Positions 28,651 to 37,791 of a stretch of 64,000 bases of DNA are shown here, piece after piece. The stretch's first letter is position 1; every line of letters begins with the position of its first letter. Source of the DNA: Vibrio sp. ED004 (GTDB lineage Bacteria > Pseudomonadota > Gammaproteobacteria > Enterobacterales > Vibrionaceae); contig NZ_CP066149.1 in the NCBI RefSeq assembly GCF_023206395.1, forward strand, positions 930,001 to 994,000, in the 5' to 3' direction. The notes under the pieces are model-generated. The model was given only the letters and a program-made list of their open reading frames with translations. It was not told where the DNA came from and ran no database searches. A program made the translations under genes and the position numbers.

Positions 28651-29904
28651 TCATCTAAATAATTCATCCTCAAGCCACTTTATCGCCAATTCGAGGGATT
28701 GCTCATAACCTTGTGTAATTGATTTAGCTTTGATTTTCTTCGCTTTACCGTAATCACTGTAAATAGCAACCAGTTGATTATCCATTGGCGGTGATACTGG
28801 GTCCCCTTCTAAGGCTAATGCCAAGATAGGAACTCGGGTTTTGCTGTTCGACAGCAGCCCTTGTACCTTAAGTGACCACGCCATCAACTGCCCAGAAAGA
28901 CTGTTGATATCCACCGCACCTTTACCCAGGCGAGAAGCTAGCACGTCTAAGTGCATCTTCGGCATCTGCTTAAGTTTATCGGCATGAACAAAGATATCGT
29001 GGATAGGCGCACCAAGAGAGATACACGCTTTGATCTTCTGTTGTTCAACGAACGACAATCTCACCATGGCATTACCACCAAAGCGGAAGCCAAATAAGCC
29101 CACCTTGTGATGATCTACCCAAGGGATGTTTGGCAGTTCGTTCAATACCGCTTGGTGCAAGCACGAAGAATCTTCCGTTAACGGCCAATGAGAACTGTGA
29201 CCAATCGATGGCATGTCTACCGTCAGCATCGCGATGTTCTTAGGCGCTAAGTAATCCCTAAACAAACGCCACATGTCTGTTTGTAAGCTATCCAAACCCG
29301 CACTCACGATAACAACCGGTTGAGGCTTATCTGTTTTCGCTAGATGCAAATTCGCTTTGATCTTCTTGTTTTGATACGGCACTTCAATCTGCTTAACGAT
29401 CAGCTTGGTATGCTTAATCGCCTCCGAATAGGCCGCGTTCGCCAATACCTGAGCCTGAGCCGCCAAGTTATCGTTCTTAAGATGTGGGTAGCCCGCAATG
29501 CTGAAACACAAAGACGCCGAGAACAACTCTTCAGCCATCTCTTCACCGCTCTTTTCATTAGAACGGTTCTGGTGTTGCATACCTAACTTGGTCCACTCGT
29601 ATGCCCAGTTGCCGCTGCGGTAGCCCATCACGGTATCCAACCACTCATCGGTTGTGCGTGAGTTGTCTGACGATGCGATTCGCGACAATACCGCCTCTTG
29701 CTCAATTGGGTTAACGCCTTGCCATACCCACTGAAGACGTCTTAGATTTCGATACCAAGATAAGTTTTGCTGCTCACGCTTCTCATCCAATAACGCTTCA
29801 GAGCTTGGCATGTATTGCGTCAACATTGAGGTCTCTTTGGCCTGCTTGTGCTTTACAAACAAGGTTTCCGAAAGGTTCGAGCTCGTTTCTTCTGATTCAG
29901 ACAT
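28651..29904 (-). CDS. frsA: FrsA (YafA) alpha/beta-hydrolase-like protein
   Basis: The protein is 417 residues from the ATG at 29904. An in-frame start at 29970 overlaps the gpt terminator and is less likely. The N-terminal ANLSETLF-like motif (here NLSETLFVKHKQAKETS) and the C-terminal alpha/beta-hydrolase fold (VSAGLDSLQTDMWRLF; GFRFGGNAMVRLSF at the nucleophile-elbow position) match FrsA. The elbow reads GFRFGGN, with Arg-Phe in place of the usual X-Ser, as in the E. coli protein, so classical esterase activity is doubtful. In vibrios FrsA partners the glucose-PTS protein EIIA(Glc), linking it to sugar status. Confidence 0.92.
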   Translation of the reverse strand: MSESEETSSNLSETLFVKHKQAKETSMLTQYMPSSEALLDEKREQQNLSWYRNLRRLQWVWQGVNPIEQEAVLSRIASSDNSRTTDEWLDTVMGYRSGNWAYEWTKLGMQHQNRSNEKSGEEMAEELFSASLCFSIAGYPHLKNDNLAAQAQVLANAAYSEAIKHTKLIVKQIEVPYQNKKIKANLHLAKTDKPQPVVIVSAGLDSLQTDMWRLFRDYLAPKNIAMLTVDMPSIGHSSHWPLTEDSSCLHQAVLNELPNIPWVDHHKVGLFGFRFGGNAMVRLSFVEQQKIKACISLGAPIHDIFVHADKLKQMPKMHLDVLASRLGKGAVDINSLSGQLMAWSLKVQGLLSNSKTRVPILALALEGDPVSPPMDNQLVAIYSDYGKAKKIKAKSITQGYEQSLELAIKWLEDELFR

Positions 29905-29942
29905 TGGGATACTTAATAAGAAATGGTTGTCACTAATCATAT

Positions 29943-29974
29943 AAAAAAAAATGACCCTATAAAGGGTCATTTCT
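29943..29974 (-). terminator. gpt terminator
   Basis: ATGACCCT / AGGGTCAT hairpin followed on the minus strand by eight or more T. It separates gpt from frsA. Confidence 0.88.
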
Positions 29975-29993
29975 CAAAAAACTAAGTTTAGGC

Positions 29994-30458
29994 TTATTTT
30001 GACTTGCGATTTACTGGCTCAACGTAGCTTAGGCTTGTATCCCAAGGTTGCTCAATCCATGTATCTTGAGCGATATCTACGATGTACTCGTCTAGTAGGT
30101 GTGCGCCAGATGGTTTTGCACATACTGCGATCAGTTTCGCTTTCGGGTACATTTCGCGAAGCTTGCGTGCAGTGTCACCACTGTCCACTAGGTCTTCAAC
30201 GATTAGGAAGCCTTCGCCGTCACCTTCAGGTGCTTTAACTACTGTCATATCACGTTGGTGATCGTGGTCGTAGCTAGAAATACAAATCGTATCTACGTGA
30301 CGAATACCTAGCTCACGAGCCAAGATTGCACCAGGAACCAAACCACCACGGCTTACCGCCCAGATGCCTTTCCACTGCTCTGCTGGCATTTGCTTTTCAG
30401 CTAGTTGACGGCAGTAAGTCTGCATGTTGTCCCAAGTGATAACGAATTTGTTGCTCAT
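29994..30458 (-). CDS. gpt: Xanthine-guanine phosphoribosyltransferase Gpt
   Basis: A 154-residue type I PRTase of typical length. The PRPP-binding motif is [17 protein letters not shown] (residues about 84-100), and [22 protein letters not shown] (around 25-46) is the preceding substrate segment. It salvages guanine and xanthine to their monophosphates at the inner face of the membrane. It lies 84 bp from the purine permease gene upstream on the same strand, which would supply its substrate. Confidence 0.96.
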   Translation of the reverse strand: MSNKFVITWDNMQTYCRQLAEKQMPAEQWKGIWAVSRGGLVPGAILARELGIRHVDTICISSYDHDHQRDMTVVKAPEGDGEGFLIVEDLVDSGDTARKLREMYPKAKLIAVCAKPSGAHLLDEYIVDIAQDTWIEQPWDTSLSYVEPVNRKSK

Positions 30459-30542
30459 AGTATAAAACCTAATAATTTTGTCATGTTATTAGAGGCTATG
30501 TCGTACATAGCCCCTTCAGCGATTAAGCAGAAATCTAGACGA

Positions 30543-31832
30543 TTAAGCGAAAATGTATTTAAGAATAAAGATAGCCGACATTACCCACACAGCAGGTGAA
30601 ACGTCGCGACCTTTACCACTTAGCAGCTTAATTGCAGCGTAAGCGATGAAACCTAGTGAGATACCCTCAGCGATAGAGTACGTCAGCGGCATTAGCAGAC
30701 ATGTTACCACGACTGGTGCAGCTTCCGTAAGATCACGCCAATCAATGCCAACTAGGCCAGACATCATCAGAATTGCTACATAGAAAAGCGCGCCTGATGT
30801 TGCGTAAGCCGGAATCATACCTGCAAGTGGCGAGAAGAAAAGAGCCAATAGGAATAAGATACCAACAACAACCGCTGTTAGACCTGTACGACCACCTTCA
30901 GCGACACCTGCAACACTCTCAACATAAGAAGTTGTGTTTGATGTACCTAGCAATGCACCAATAGACGTTGCTGTAGAATCAGCAAGCAGTGCTTTGTTTA
31001 GACGAGGTAGTTTACCGTCTTCTTTGATTAGGTTTGCTTTCGTTGCAACACCCACTAGCGTACCCGCAGTATCGAACAAATCGACGAACAAGAATGCGAA
31101 TACTACTGAAATCATACCGATTTCAAATACAGCAGAGAAATCAAGCTGCATGAAGGTAGGAGCTAGGCTTGGTGGAGTAGACATGATGCCGCCGTATTGA
31201 ACGTCACCAATAATAATACCAAGAGCCGTGATTGCTAGAATCGCAATCATTACTGCGCCTTTCACACCACGGTGAACAAGAGCAATCGTAAGGAAGAAGC
31301 CTAATGAACCTAGGATAGGAGCAATCGCAGTAATATCGCCCAGAGAGACTTTAGTTGCAGGGTTAGAAACCACGATGCCTGCATTGCTCAGTGCAATAAA
31401 CGCTAGGAAAAGACCGATACCCGCAGAGATACCAACACGTAGAGACATAGGAATCGAGTTGATAATCCATTCACGGATCTTAAAGATACTTAAGAAAATG
31501 AAGATTACGCCTGATACGAAAACCGCTGCCAGAGCAACTTGCCACGTATACCCCATACCCATAACCACTGCGTAGGTAAAGAATGCGTTCAAACCCATAC
31601 CTGGTGCTTGAGCGATTGGGTAGTTAGCAACAAAGCCCATGATGAAACAGCCGATAGCAGCCGCTAAACAGGTTGCTACAAATACAGCGCCATGGTCCAT
31701 ACCAGCATCAGCTAGAATCATTGGGTTTACAAAAATGATGTAAGCCATTGTTAGGAAGGTTGTTAGACCTGCGATGATTTCAGTGCGCACATTGGTGCCG
31801 TTTTCACTGAGTTTGAATAGCTTTTCGAACAT
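30543..31832 (-). CDS. NCS2-family (AzgA-like) purine permease
   Basis: A 429-residue nucleobase:cation symporter with about 12-14 membrane segments. The AzgA-like subfamily is indicated by MAYIIFVNPMILADAGMD near the start, PGMGLNAFFTYAVV (around residue 73-86), and DLFDTAGTLVGVATKA around 255. Relatives import adenine, guanine or hypoxanthine with protons; the precise substrate cannot be assigned. It lies upstream of gpt on the same strand, and a PurR-like operator is found 22 bp before the start codon, supporting a purine-salvage role. Confidence 0.9.
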   Translation of the reverse strand: MFEKLFKLSENGTNVRTEIIAGLTTFLTMAYIIFVNPMILADAGMDHGAVFVATCLAAAIGCFIMGFVANYPIAQAPGMGLNAFFTYAVVMGMGYTWQVALAAVFVSGVIFIFLSIFKIREWIINSIPMSLRVGISAGIGLFLAFIALSNAGIVVSNPATKVSLGDITAIAPILGSLGFFLTIALVHRGVKGAVMIAILAITALGIIIGDVQYGGIMSTPPSLAPTFMQLDFSAVFEIGMISVVFAFLFVDLFDTAGTLVGVATKANLIKEDGKLPRLNKALLADSTATSIGALLGTSNTTSYVESVAGVAEGGRTGLTAVVVGILFLLALFFSPLAGMIPAYATSGALFYVAILMMSGLVGIDWRDLTEAAPVVVTCLLMPLTYSIAEGISLGFIAYAAIKLLSGKGRDVSPAVWVMSAIFILKYIFA

Positions 31833-31854
31833 TATCGAATCCTATAAGGGTAAA

Positions 31855-31870
31855 AAGTAAACGGTTGCGT
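31855..31870 (-). promoter_or_regulatory. PurR-like operator of the purine permease gene
   Basis: AAGTAAACGGTTGCGT matches the PurR consensus ACGCAAACGTTTGCGT at 13 of 16 positions and lies just upstream of the permease start. Confidence 0.6.
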
Positions 31871-32237
31871 AATCGATTGGCTGTGGATTATAAAGTTATC
31901 AAATAACAAATTCCAGATAGAATTAAGGCTCTAATCGATATTTATCAGAATGCCGTATGAAACAAAGCGATTAAAAACGAAGTATTCATAAAGAAATAAC
32001 CATAATAAACAGTAAATTAAGACTAATAATCACAATGAGAAATCTTGGTTACTTTTTCGACCATCGGTTATTTTGATAGAGAATCTAGCCATTAAATTCT
32101 GAATTCAAACCCACAAGAGTTGTGTATTTTTCAACAGGATCAGTAATAAGGCGCAAATTGATATTTTGGCGTTTAAAAAACAACCACGCAGAACAGCAGG
32201 GAAAGTGACAAGATAAAGCGGTTTGGAAAAGTAGCAG
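31871..32237. other. AT-rich intergenic region without a gene
   Basis: Between the permease operator and the small-RNA terminator there is no supported gene. A 73-codon minus-strand frame (32105-32326) runs through the small-RNA terminator and is not protein-like. Confidence 0.6.
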
Positions 32238-32239
32238 GC

Positions 32240-32270
32240 AAAAAAAACGCCACTCAAAACTGAGTGGCGG
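32240..32270 (-). terminator. Terminator of the small transcript
   Basis: Perfect 9-bp stem CGCCACTCA / TGAGTGGCG with a 4-nt loop, followed on the minus strand by eight T. Confidence 0.92.
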
Positions 32271-32353
32271 TAGAATCTGTCAACCAAAAGGGCTGTAAAA
32301 GAATTCCAATATATAGGGGTGAACAAAACTGTTCGAGTTACATGCTTACGGTA

Positions 32354-32440
32354 TTAGTAACCGAAGCTTGTAGGGTATGCAAAGTTGCTAGTGTAAACAG
32401 AGCTGTTAAGCCAGAACATTGCAGATGGTAAACCTTTCAT
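32354..32440 (-). CDS. 28-residue small protein, possibly VcdP-like
   Basis: The ORF starts ATG at 32440 with a strong ribosome-binding site (AAGGTGAT, 4 nt before ATG) and ends TAA at 32354. The peptide starts MKGLPSAMFWLNSS, continues VYTSNFA and ends YPTSFGY. It is rich in aromatic and small polar residues, with a single Lys and no acidic residue. It is not a charged-codon leader peptide, since no single amino acid is over-represented in a run and no biosynthetic gene follows. If it is VcdP, it would bind citrate synthase; that is a family-knowledge inference. Too short for routine ORF calling. Confidence 0.7.
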   Translation of the reverse strand: MKGLPSAMFWLNSSVYTSNFAYPTSFGY

Positions 32441-32587
32441 AACTATCACCTTAATAAATCAATAAAAAACGAATTTGATTTCTCGGTTCCTTGGAGGCGA
32501 TAAAACGGACTCATCCTTTGAGCATTTACTCTTCACTTCAGAAGTTGGTTATTAATATACCTCAAAGAAAAAAGATTACAAGTATTT

Positions 32588-32603
32588 TTTGCTTCAGGTC
32601 ACA
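32588..32603 (-). promoter_or_regulatory. CRP-like site upstream of the small-transcript promoter
   Basis: Read on the minus strand: TGTGA-CCTGAA-GCAAA, with one perfect CRP half-site and a weaker second half. It is centred about 49 bp upstream of the predicted start of the 28-codon transcript. Confidence 0.5.
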
Positions 32604-32636
32604 CTTTTCGCCATTTATGGTTATTTTGCAAACTTA

Positions 32637-32681
32637 ATTTTGTAATTAAATTACAAAACAGACTTAAACAAACGTTTGCTT
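32637..32681. promoter_or_regulatory. Two palindromes between the small transcript and pepD
   Basis: TTTTGTAATT-A-AATTACAAAA, then AAACAAACGTTTGCTT. The second has the core CAAACGTTTG found in PurR/LacI-type operators (13 of 16 matches to PurR). They could control pepD, the small RNA or both. Confidence 0.5.
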
Positions 32682-32896
32682 GCACCACTTATAAGCATCA
32701 ACACACTTATTCAAGATCAAATGAACAAGATGGCGTTCAAAATTTGAGGCATTTCAGGTTTAGAAGCGCTACTCGTCAAAACACTCTAGTGGTATGCTGT
32801 TGCCATCAAAACAGACCCATATTTTAGATTTTTGTTCTAAGTTTTCACCCATAAAAACCCTAAACATATGGTTATCAAATAAAAAAGGAGTCATCC

Positions 32897-34369
32897 GTGT
32901 CTGAATTCCATTCTGAGATCAGTAAATTATCCCCTGCCCCTATTTGGCAGTTCTTCGATAAGATTTGCTCAATCCCACACCCTTCAAAGCATGAAGAAGA
33001 GCTTGCTCAATACATTATTGCTTGGGCAACAGAGCAAGGCCTAGATGTACGTCGTGACCCAACGGGCAACGTATTCATCAAGAAGCCAGCAACGCCGGGT
33101 ATGGAAAACAAAAAAGGTGTGGTGCTACAAGCTCACATCGATATGGTTCCACAAAAGAACGAAGACACCGTTCATGACTTCGCTAAAGATCCAATCCAAC
33201 CATACATCGATGGTGAGTGGGTTACAGCAAAAGGCACAACGCTTGGTGCTGATAACGGCATGGGCATGGCTTCTTGTTTGGCAGTTCTTGCTTCAAACGA
33301 AATCAAGCACGGCCCTATCGAAGTTCTACTAACAGTAGACGAAGAAGCAGGCATGACAGGTGCTTTCGGTCTTGAAGCAGGTTGGTTAGAAGGTGACATT
33401 CTTCTTAACACCGATTCTGAGCAAGAAGGCGAAGTGTACATGGGTTGTGCTGGCGGTATCGACGGCGCAATGACATTTGATGTGGCACGTAACGCAATTC
33501 CTGCTGACTTCGTAACACGTAAGCTAACGCTAAAAGGCCTTAAAGGCGGTCACTCTGGTTGTGACATCCACACTGGTCGTGCAAACGCGAACAAACTGCT
33601 TGCTCGCTTCCTAGCGGGTCACGCGAAAGAGCTAGACCTACGCATCGTAGAATTCAAAGGTGGTAGCCTTCGTAACGCGATTCCTCGTGAAGGCTTCGTA
33701 ACAGTTGCAGTACCTGCTGCAAACCAAGAGAAACTGGCTTCGCTATACAACTACTACACAGAGCTTCTTTCAACAGAGCTAGGTAAAGTAGAAGACAGCA
33801 TTGTTACGTTCAACGAAGAAGCTTCGGTTAAAATGGGCGCTCTGGCTGCAGCTGACCAAGCTCGCTTTATCGCTGCACTAAACGCGGCGCCAAACGGCGT
33901 GATTCGTATGAGTGACGAGATCGAAGGTGTTGTTGAAACGTCTCTAAACGTTGGTGTTATCACTACAGAAGAGAACTCAATCACTGTACTTTGCCTGATT
34001 CGTTCTCTGATCGACTCTGGTCGTAAGCAAGTTGAAGGCATGCTGAACTCTGTTGCTGAACTAGCAGGCGCGAACATCGCGTTCTCTGGCGCTTACCCAG
34101 GTTGGAAGCCAGACGCTGATTCAGAAATCATGCACATCTTCCGCGACATGTACGAAGGTATCTACGGTCACAAGCCAAACATCATGGTTATCCATGCTGG
34201 TCTTGAGTGCGGTCTATTCAAAGAACCTTACCCGAACATGGATATGGTTTCTTTCGGCCCAACGATCAAGTTCCCTCACTCTCCAGATGAGAAAGTGAAG
34301 ATCGACACCGTTGAGCTATTCTGGAACCAAATGGTTGCACTGCTTGAAGCAATCCCAGAAAAAGCTTAA
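32897..34369 (+). CDS. pepD: Aminoacyl-histidine dipeptidase PepD (peptidase D, M20)
   Basis: A 490-residue M20 metallopeptidase of normal length. The zinc-site motifs LQAHIDMVPQ (His and Asp near residue 79), LGADNGMGMA (Asp near 118), TVDEEAGMTGAFG (catalytic Glu) and the dimerisation domain with GGHSGCDIHTGRANAN (around 218) are present. It cleaves Xaa-His and other dipeptides in the cytosol. It is an independent unit flanked by the small-RNA gene and its own terminator. The start follows AAGGAG, 7 nt upstream. Confidence 0.96.
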   Translation: MSEFHSEISKLSPAPIWQFFDKICSIPHPSKHEEELAQYIIAWATEQGLDVRRDPTGNVFIKKPATPGMENKKGVVLQAHIDMVPQKNEDTVHDFAKDPIQPYIDGEWVTAKGTTLGADNGMGMASCLAVLASNEIKHGPIEVLLTVDEEAGMTGAFGLEAGWLEGDILLNTDSEQEGEVYMGCAGGIDGAMTFDVARNAIPADFVTRKLTLKGLKGGHSGCDIHTGRANANKLLARFLAGHAKELDLRIVEFKGGSLRNAIPREGFVTVAVPAANQEKLASLYNYYTELLSTELGKVEDSIVTFNEEASVKMGALAAADQARFIAALNAAPNGVIRMSDEIEGVVETSLNVGVITTEENSITVLCLIRSLIDSGRKQVEGMLNSVAELAGANIAFSGAYPGWKPDADSEIMHIFRDMYEGIYGHKPNIMVIHAGLECGLFKEPYPNMDMVSFGPTIKFPHSPDEKVKIDTVELFWNQMVALLEAIPEKA

Positions 34370-34436
34370 TTCGATAAGCTATGTTTGTTCAGTAAATCGT
34401 GCTTTTCAGTAAGCACCTTTTATTCGAGACAAAATA

Positions 34437-34465
34437 AAACAGGTATTCAATGAGTACCTGTTTTT
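34437..34465 (+). terminator. pepD terminator
   Basis: AAACAGGTA / TACCTGTTT stem with a 9-nt loop and T-run. It lies between convergent pepD and the DUF3332 gene. Confidence 0.88.
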
Positions 34466-34494
34466 GTATCTAAGCTTTGCGATCAACTAAGATA

Positions 34495-35034
34495 TTAAGC
34501 GCGTGAAGCCGCGTAGCTTTCTAGCTCATCAATTGAAGTTTGTGCAACCACTTCGCCATCGATGAAGTAGGTCACCATCTCGCCATCGCGAACACCGATT
34601 AGCGTCGCTCGCTCACCAGATTGGTAAGTAATGTCCATTTGGATCGTGTTTTCATCAATCTGCTGCATTTGACCTTTCTCGATCACATCTGCACTCGTGA
34701 TAGGACCAACAGGCGCTTCCGTTAAAGACGGATCCAACTGATGGTTGATGTCTAGGTAAGTGTCAGTCTTTGTATCAAAGATGTGTGGAGAACCAGTCAG
34801 TGGGTTGCTACCAGTCCAGAACTCTAGTGAGTTGAATACCAGGTAATCAGCAGCAACCGTTAGGCCGTAAACAGGTGCAAGTAGCATGTTCAAGCCACCA
34901 CGTGCGTAACGGTTATCAACAGCCTTAATGTTGAACTTCATTAGGTAACCCGTTACTGCGTTACTACCAACACAGCCAGATAAAGCGACAGAAACCACCG
35001 CCAGTGCAACGACTTTTGAAATTGTTTTTTTCAT
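34495..35034 (-). CDS. DUF3332 family lipoprotein
   Basis: The protein is 179 residues from the ATG at 35034. An upstream in-frame start (35103) would put a second hydrophobic stretch before the signal and is unlikely. The lipoprotein signal MKKTISKVVALAVVSVALSGC ends in a clear lipobox (ALSGC), followed by VGSNAVTGYLMKFNIKAVDNRYARGG, which matches DUF3332. It is likely anchored in the outer membrane. No function is known for the family, and its neighbours do not reveal one. Confidence 0.85.
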   Translation of the reverse strand: MKKTISKVVALAVVSVALSGCVGSNAVTGYLMKFNIKAVDNRYARGGLNMLLAPVYGLTVAADYLVFNSLEFWTGSNPLTGSPHIFDTKTDTYLDINHQLDPSLTEAPVGPITSADVIEKGQMQQIDENTIQMDITYQSGERATLIGVRDGEMVTYFIDGEVVAQTSIDELESYAASRA

Positions 35035-35305
35035 TTTTATCTCGATATTTGAATTTGGCCGCCAAAAAATGGCGATGGATAATACCAAGCAAGCAAACAA
35101 CAAATATCAGAGCTAAATCAATGTATTGTCAGGAAATTCACAATTTGAAACACCTTCTAATTCACCAAATCAAAAACTGAAACCAATTCTGAAGCCCCTT
35201 CATAAAAAACTTTTGTCGTGACCGTAAAGTGATTGATTCGTACTAAAAATCAACGATTGATACATTCCGTGTTAACGAATTATCACCATGTTGAGAACAA
35301 CCTAA

Positions 35306-36352
35306 ATGGCAAGACTAAAACCTAATCAACCATTCGAATTACTTGGTTATACTGTTCAGCCAGGACAACGAATGGAGATTGAACTGCAAGCAGCTCAGCT
35401 TTACACGCACTCTCCACTTTCGATCCCGATTGAAATCATTCACGGTCGCCAAGCGGGCCCAACACTGATGGTAAACGCGGCGATCCACGGCGACGAGCTA
35501 AACGGTGTTGAGATTGCTCGACAACTGACGAACGCTATCGATCCAAAGAAACTGAAAGGTACTTTGATTGTCGTGCCTATCGTTAACGTGTTCGGCTTCA
35601 TCCATAAGTCTCGTTACCTACCAGACCGTCGCGACCTAAACCGTTGCTTCCCAGGTAGTGAGAAAGGATCACTAACATCGCGTATCGCTTACACTTTCTT
35701 CGAGAACGTGGCGAAGCACTGTGATTACATCTTGGATCTACACACGGGTGCGATTCACCGTACCAATCTGCCACAGATTCGTGCAAACCTATCGAACCCA
35801 GAAACAATGCGCATCGCGAAAGCATTCGCAACACCAGTGATCATTGATTCTCCACTGCGTGACGGTTCACTGCGTAGCGAAGCAGAAAAACTTGGTATTC
35901 CTGTATTAACTTACGAAGGTGGTGAAGCGCTGCGTTTCGATCATCTAGCGATTCGTGCTGGCTACTTGGGTATTCACCAAGTAATGAAAGAAATCGGCAT
36001 GCTGCGCCCGAACCGTAAGAAGTTGCCAGAACCAGTATTGAGTAAATCAACCAGCTGGATCCGTGCGGAATCAGACGGCATCTTGCGTAATATGGTAAGA
36101 CTGGGCGAACAAGTTGAAGCAGGACAAACTCTGGCTTACATCAGTTCTCCGCTAGGTCACCAAGAAGGGCAAGTGATCACAACCAAAGGTGGTATCGTGA
36201 TTGGTCAGCAGACTCTGCCTTTGGTAAACGAAGGTGATGCTGTGTTCCACATCGCTTACTTCAAACAAGACGATGAAGAAGTGGGACAATCAGTAGAAAG
36301 CTACATTGAAGAAGTAGCAGAAGACGATTGGCTAACTGCGCTAAACAACTGA
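35306..36352 (+). CDS. Succinylglutamate desuccinylase/aspartoacylase-family zinc amidohydrolase
   Basis: A 348-residue M14-like protein. It has the zinc motif NAAIHGDELNGVEIAR (His and Glu, residues about 53-68), the RDLNRCFPG motif near 113, and DLHTGAIHR with the third zinc ligand near 148. The C-terminal barrel-like extension (from about 245: IRAESDGILRNMVRLGEQVEAGQTLAYIS) looks like a biotinyl/lipoyl-like domain, common in this AstE/AspA subfamily. It hydrolyses an N-acyl amino acid or related amide; the substrate is unknown. It is not in an ast operon here. A group II intron lies 87 bp downstream. Confidence 0.88.
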   Translation: MARLKPNQPFELLGYTVQPGQRMEIELQAAQLYTHSPLSIPIEIIHGRQAGPTLMVNAAIHGDELNGVEIARQLTNAIDPKKLKGTLIVVPIVNVFGFIHKSRYLPDRRDLNRCFPGSEKGSLTSRIAYTFFENVAKHCDYILDLHTGAIHRTNLPQIRANLSNPETMRIAKAFATPVIIDSPLRDGSLRSEAEKLGIPVLTYEGGEALRFDHLAIRAGYLGIHQVMKEIGMLRPNRKKLPEPVLSKSTSWIRAESDGILRNMVRLGEQVEAGQTLAYISSPLGHQEGQVITTKGGIVIGQQTLPLVNEGDAVFHIAYFKQDDEEVGQSVESYIEEVAEDDWLTALNN

Positions 36353-36478
36353 TTAAAGTGCAAGAGATCGACGTTAAAAGCGACAAGCTAAAGCTAAAAA
36401 CGTCGGTCTTAGGCAAAATAGAAACGAACTCCACAAACATCGAGTAGGGTGAGGCGTTACCGCCTCATCCCTCTCACA

Positions 36479-36509
36479 GAACCGTACGTACGGACCTCGT
36501 ATACGGCTC
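36479..36509 (-). ncRNA. Group II intron domain V
   Basis: Catalytic domain V hairpin: GAGCCGTAT with an ACGTACGGTTC return strand, carrying the AGC catalytic triad. It follows the RT stop codon directly, with domain VI at 36441-36478. Confidence 0.85.
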
Positions 36510-37791
36510 ATGCACACTTCCATTCAGCATATTGGCTGAACACATGCCCTGTCCTTATTGTTCCAAGATTTACCAACCCTTGGTCATTAAACCATTGATT
36601 TGGCATCGCATAGCTTGATAGGGGACTCGCTGCACTGACCCAACTTGTCATTGAGATATGTTGGAACGGCGGCTTATACCCTAACTGTTTTAACCTTCGG
36701 TGTAACCGTTGAGGCTTCTTCCAAAGTTTCAACTGGATACTACGAAGTCTTCTTCGTAGCCACCCTGCTAACCTTGAGAACTCTCTGCTGCTATTGGTGA
36801 TCCTGAAGTATTGACTGAACCCTCTTAACACTGGGTTTAAAGTTTTTATGACTTGCTCAAGTGGCTTACCGCACCTCGCTTTGTCAGTCGCTTTAACTTT
36901 ACTTTTGAACCCTTTCAGTTTCTTAGTTTGAATGCGGGTAAATTGACTCCCGATTTCTACACCTAAGAACTTCACGCCATCACGGCTGTGCGCTATATGT
37001 GATTTCGTCTGATTCACTGTGAGTTTAAGCTCTCCTTCTAGGATCTTCGTCGCTTGTGCAAGGGCATTCTCTGCTCCTGCCTTGCTACGACAAAAGATGA
37101 GTATGTCATCCGCATAACGAACGAGCCTATGGTCACGCTTTCGCATTTCCTGATCGAAACGCATCAAGGTAGATATTGGCAATCAAAGGACTGATAACAC
37201 CACCTTGTGGACTTCCTAGCTCTGTCTCCTGCCAACTACCGTCTATCATCACGCCACTTTTCAGAAACTGTTTTATCAGCTCTAACACGCTGCTATCTGT
37301 GACTCGCCTTCTGATGCTCTTGAGGATCAACTCATGGTCGAGTTTGTCAAAGCACTTCGACAAGTCCATATCTACGACGTGCTGTAATCCGTATCGGCGG
37401 ATAAACATCGTGGATTTGTTGATTGCATCGTGACAACTTCGATTCGGTCTATACCCAAAACTTGATGGGTGAAATTGCTCTTCGAAGATGGGGTGAGGAT
37501 ATCATTGAGTGCTTGTTGGACAACTCTGTCCCTAACGGTTGGGATCCCAAGCAATCGTACCCCTCCGTCTTCTTTGGGTATCTCTACTCGTTTGACTGGC
37601 TGAGGTTTGTATTGCTTGGTTTTGAGTTCAGAGAGGAGTTGATCGAGGTTATCACTCAGATTTTCGGCGTAGTCGCTCAGGCTCTGCTCATCTATTCCAG
37701 CCGCGCCTTTCGCTTTCTTTACCTTTTTAAACCCTTTATACAGCCTCTCTTTGTTGAGCAGATGACCATATAAACTGTAATAAACTCGCAC
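36508..37791 (-). pseudogene. Group II intron reverse transcriptase/maturase, two frameshifts
   Basis: An RT/maturase of about 430 residues split over three frames. RT motifs are seen as LLGIPTVRDRVVQQAL, VDMDLSKCFDKLDHELIL (catalytic Asp), GSPQGGVISPLIANIYLD, and the active site VRYADDILIF. The C-terminal maturase domain (LRGFSQYFRI...RRRLRSIQLKLWKKP) completes it. A base is missing near 37489, where TPIFEE becomes TPSSKS, and an extra G at 37156 turns LDAFDQEMRKR into LDAFRSGNAKA. No endonuclease domain is present, as in class C proteins. Confidence 0.9.

Larger units (their letters stand above)
32238..32547 (-). ncRNA. Small transcript with a 28-codon ORF; possible VcdRP-type dual-function RNA
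   Basis: A self-contained minus-strand unit of about 310 nt. It has a promoter with -35 TTGTAA (complement of 32576-32581), 16 nt, and -10 TATATT (complement of 32554-32559), a 28-codon ORF with a strong ribosome-binding site, a C-rich 3' part (CACCCCTATA; AGCCCTTTTGG), and a terminator hairpin CGCCACTCA / TGAGTGGCG with eight T. Vibrio cholerae VcdRP is known to encode a 29-residue protein and a PTS-mRNA-binding RNA and is controlled by CRP; size, C-rich segments and a CRP-like site fit, but identity is from memory and not verified. Confidence 0.6.

Noticed and set aside
32105..32326. 73-codon minus-strand frame
   Set aside because: It reads through the terminator of the small transcript and has no ribosome-binding site; the 28-codon ORF in another frame is better supported.
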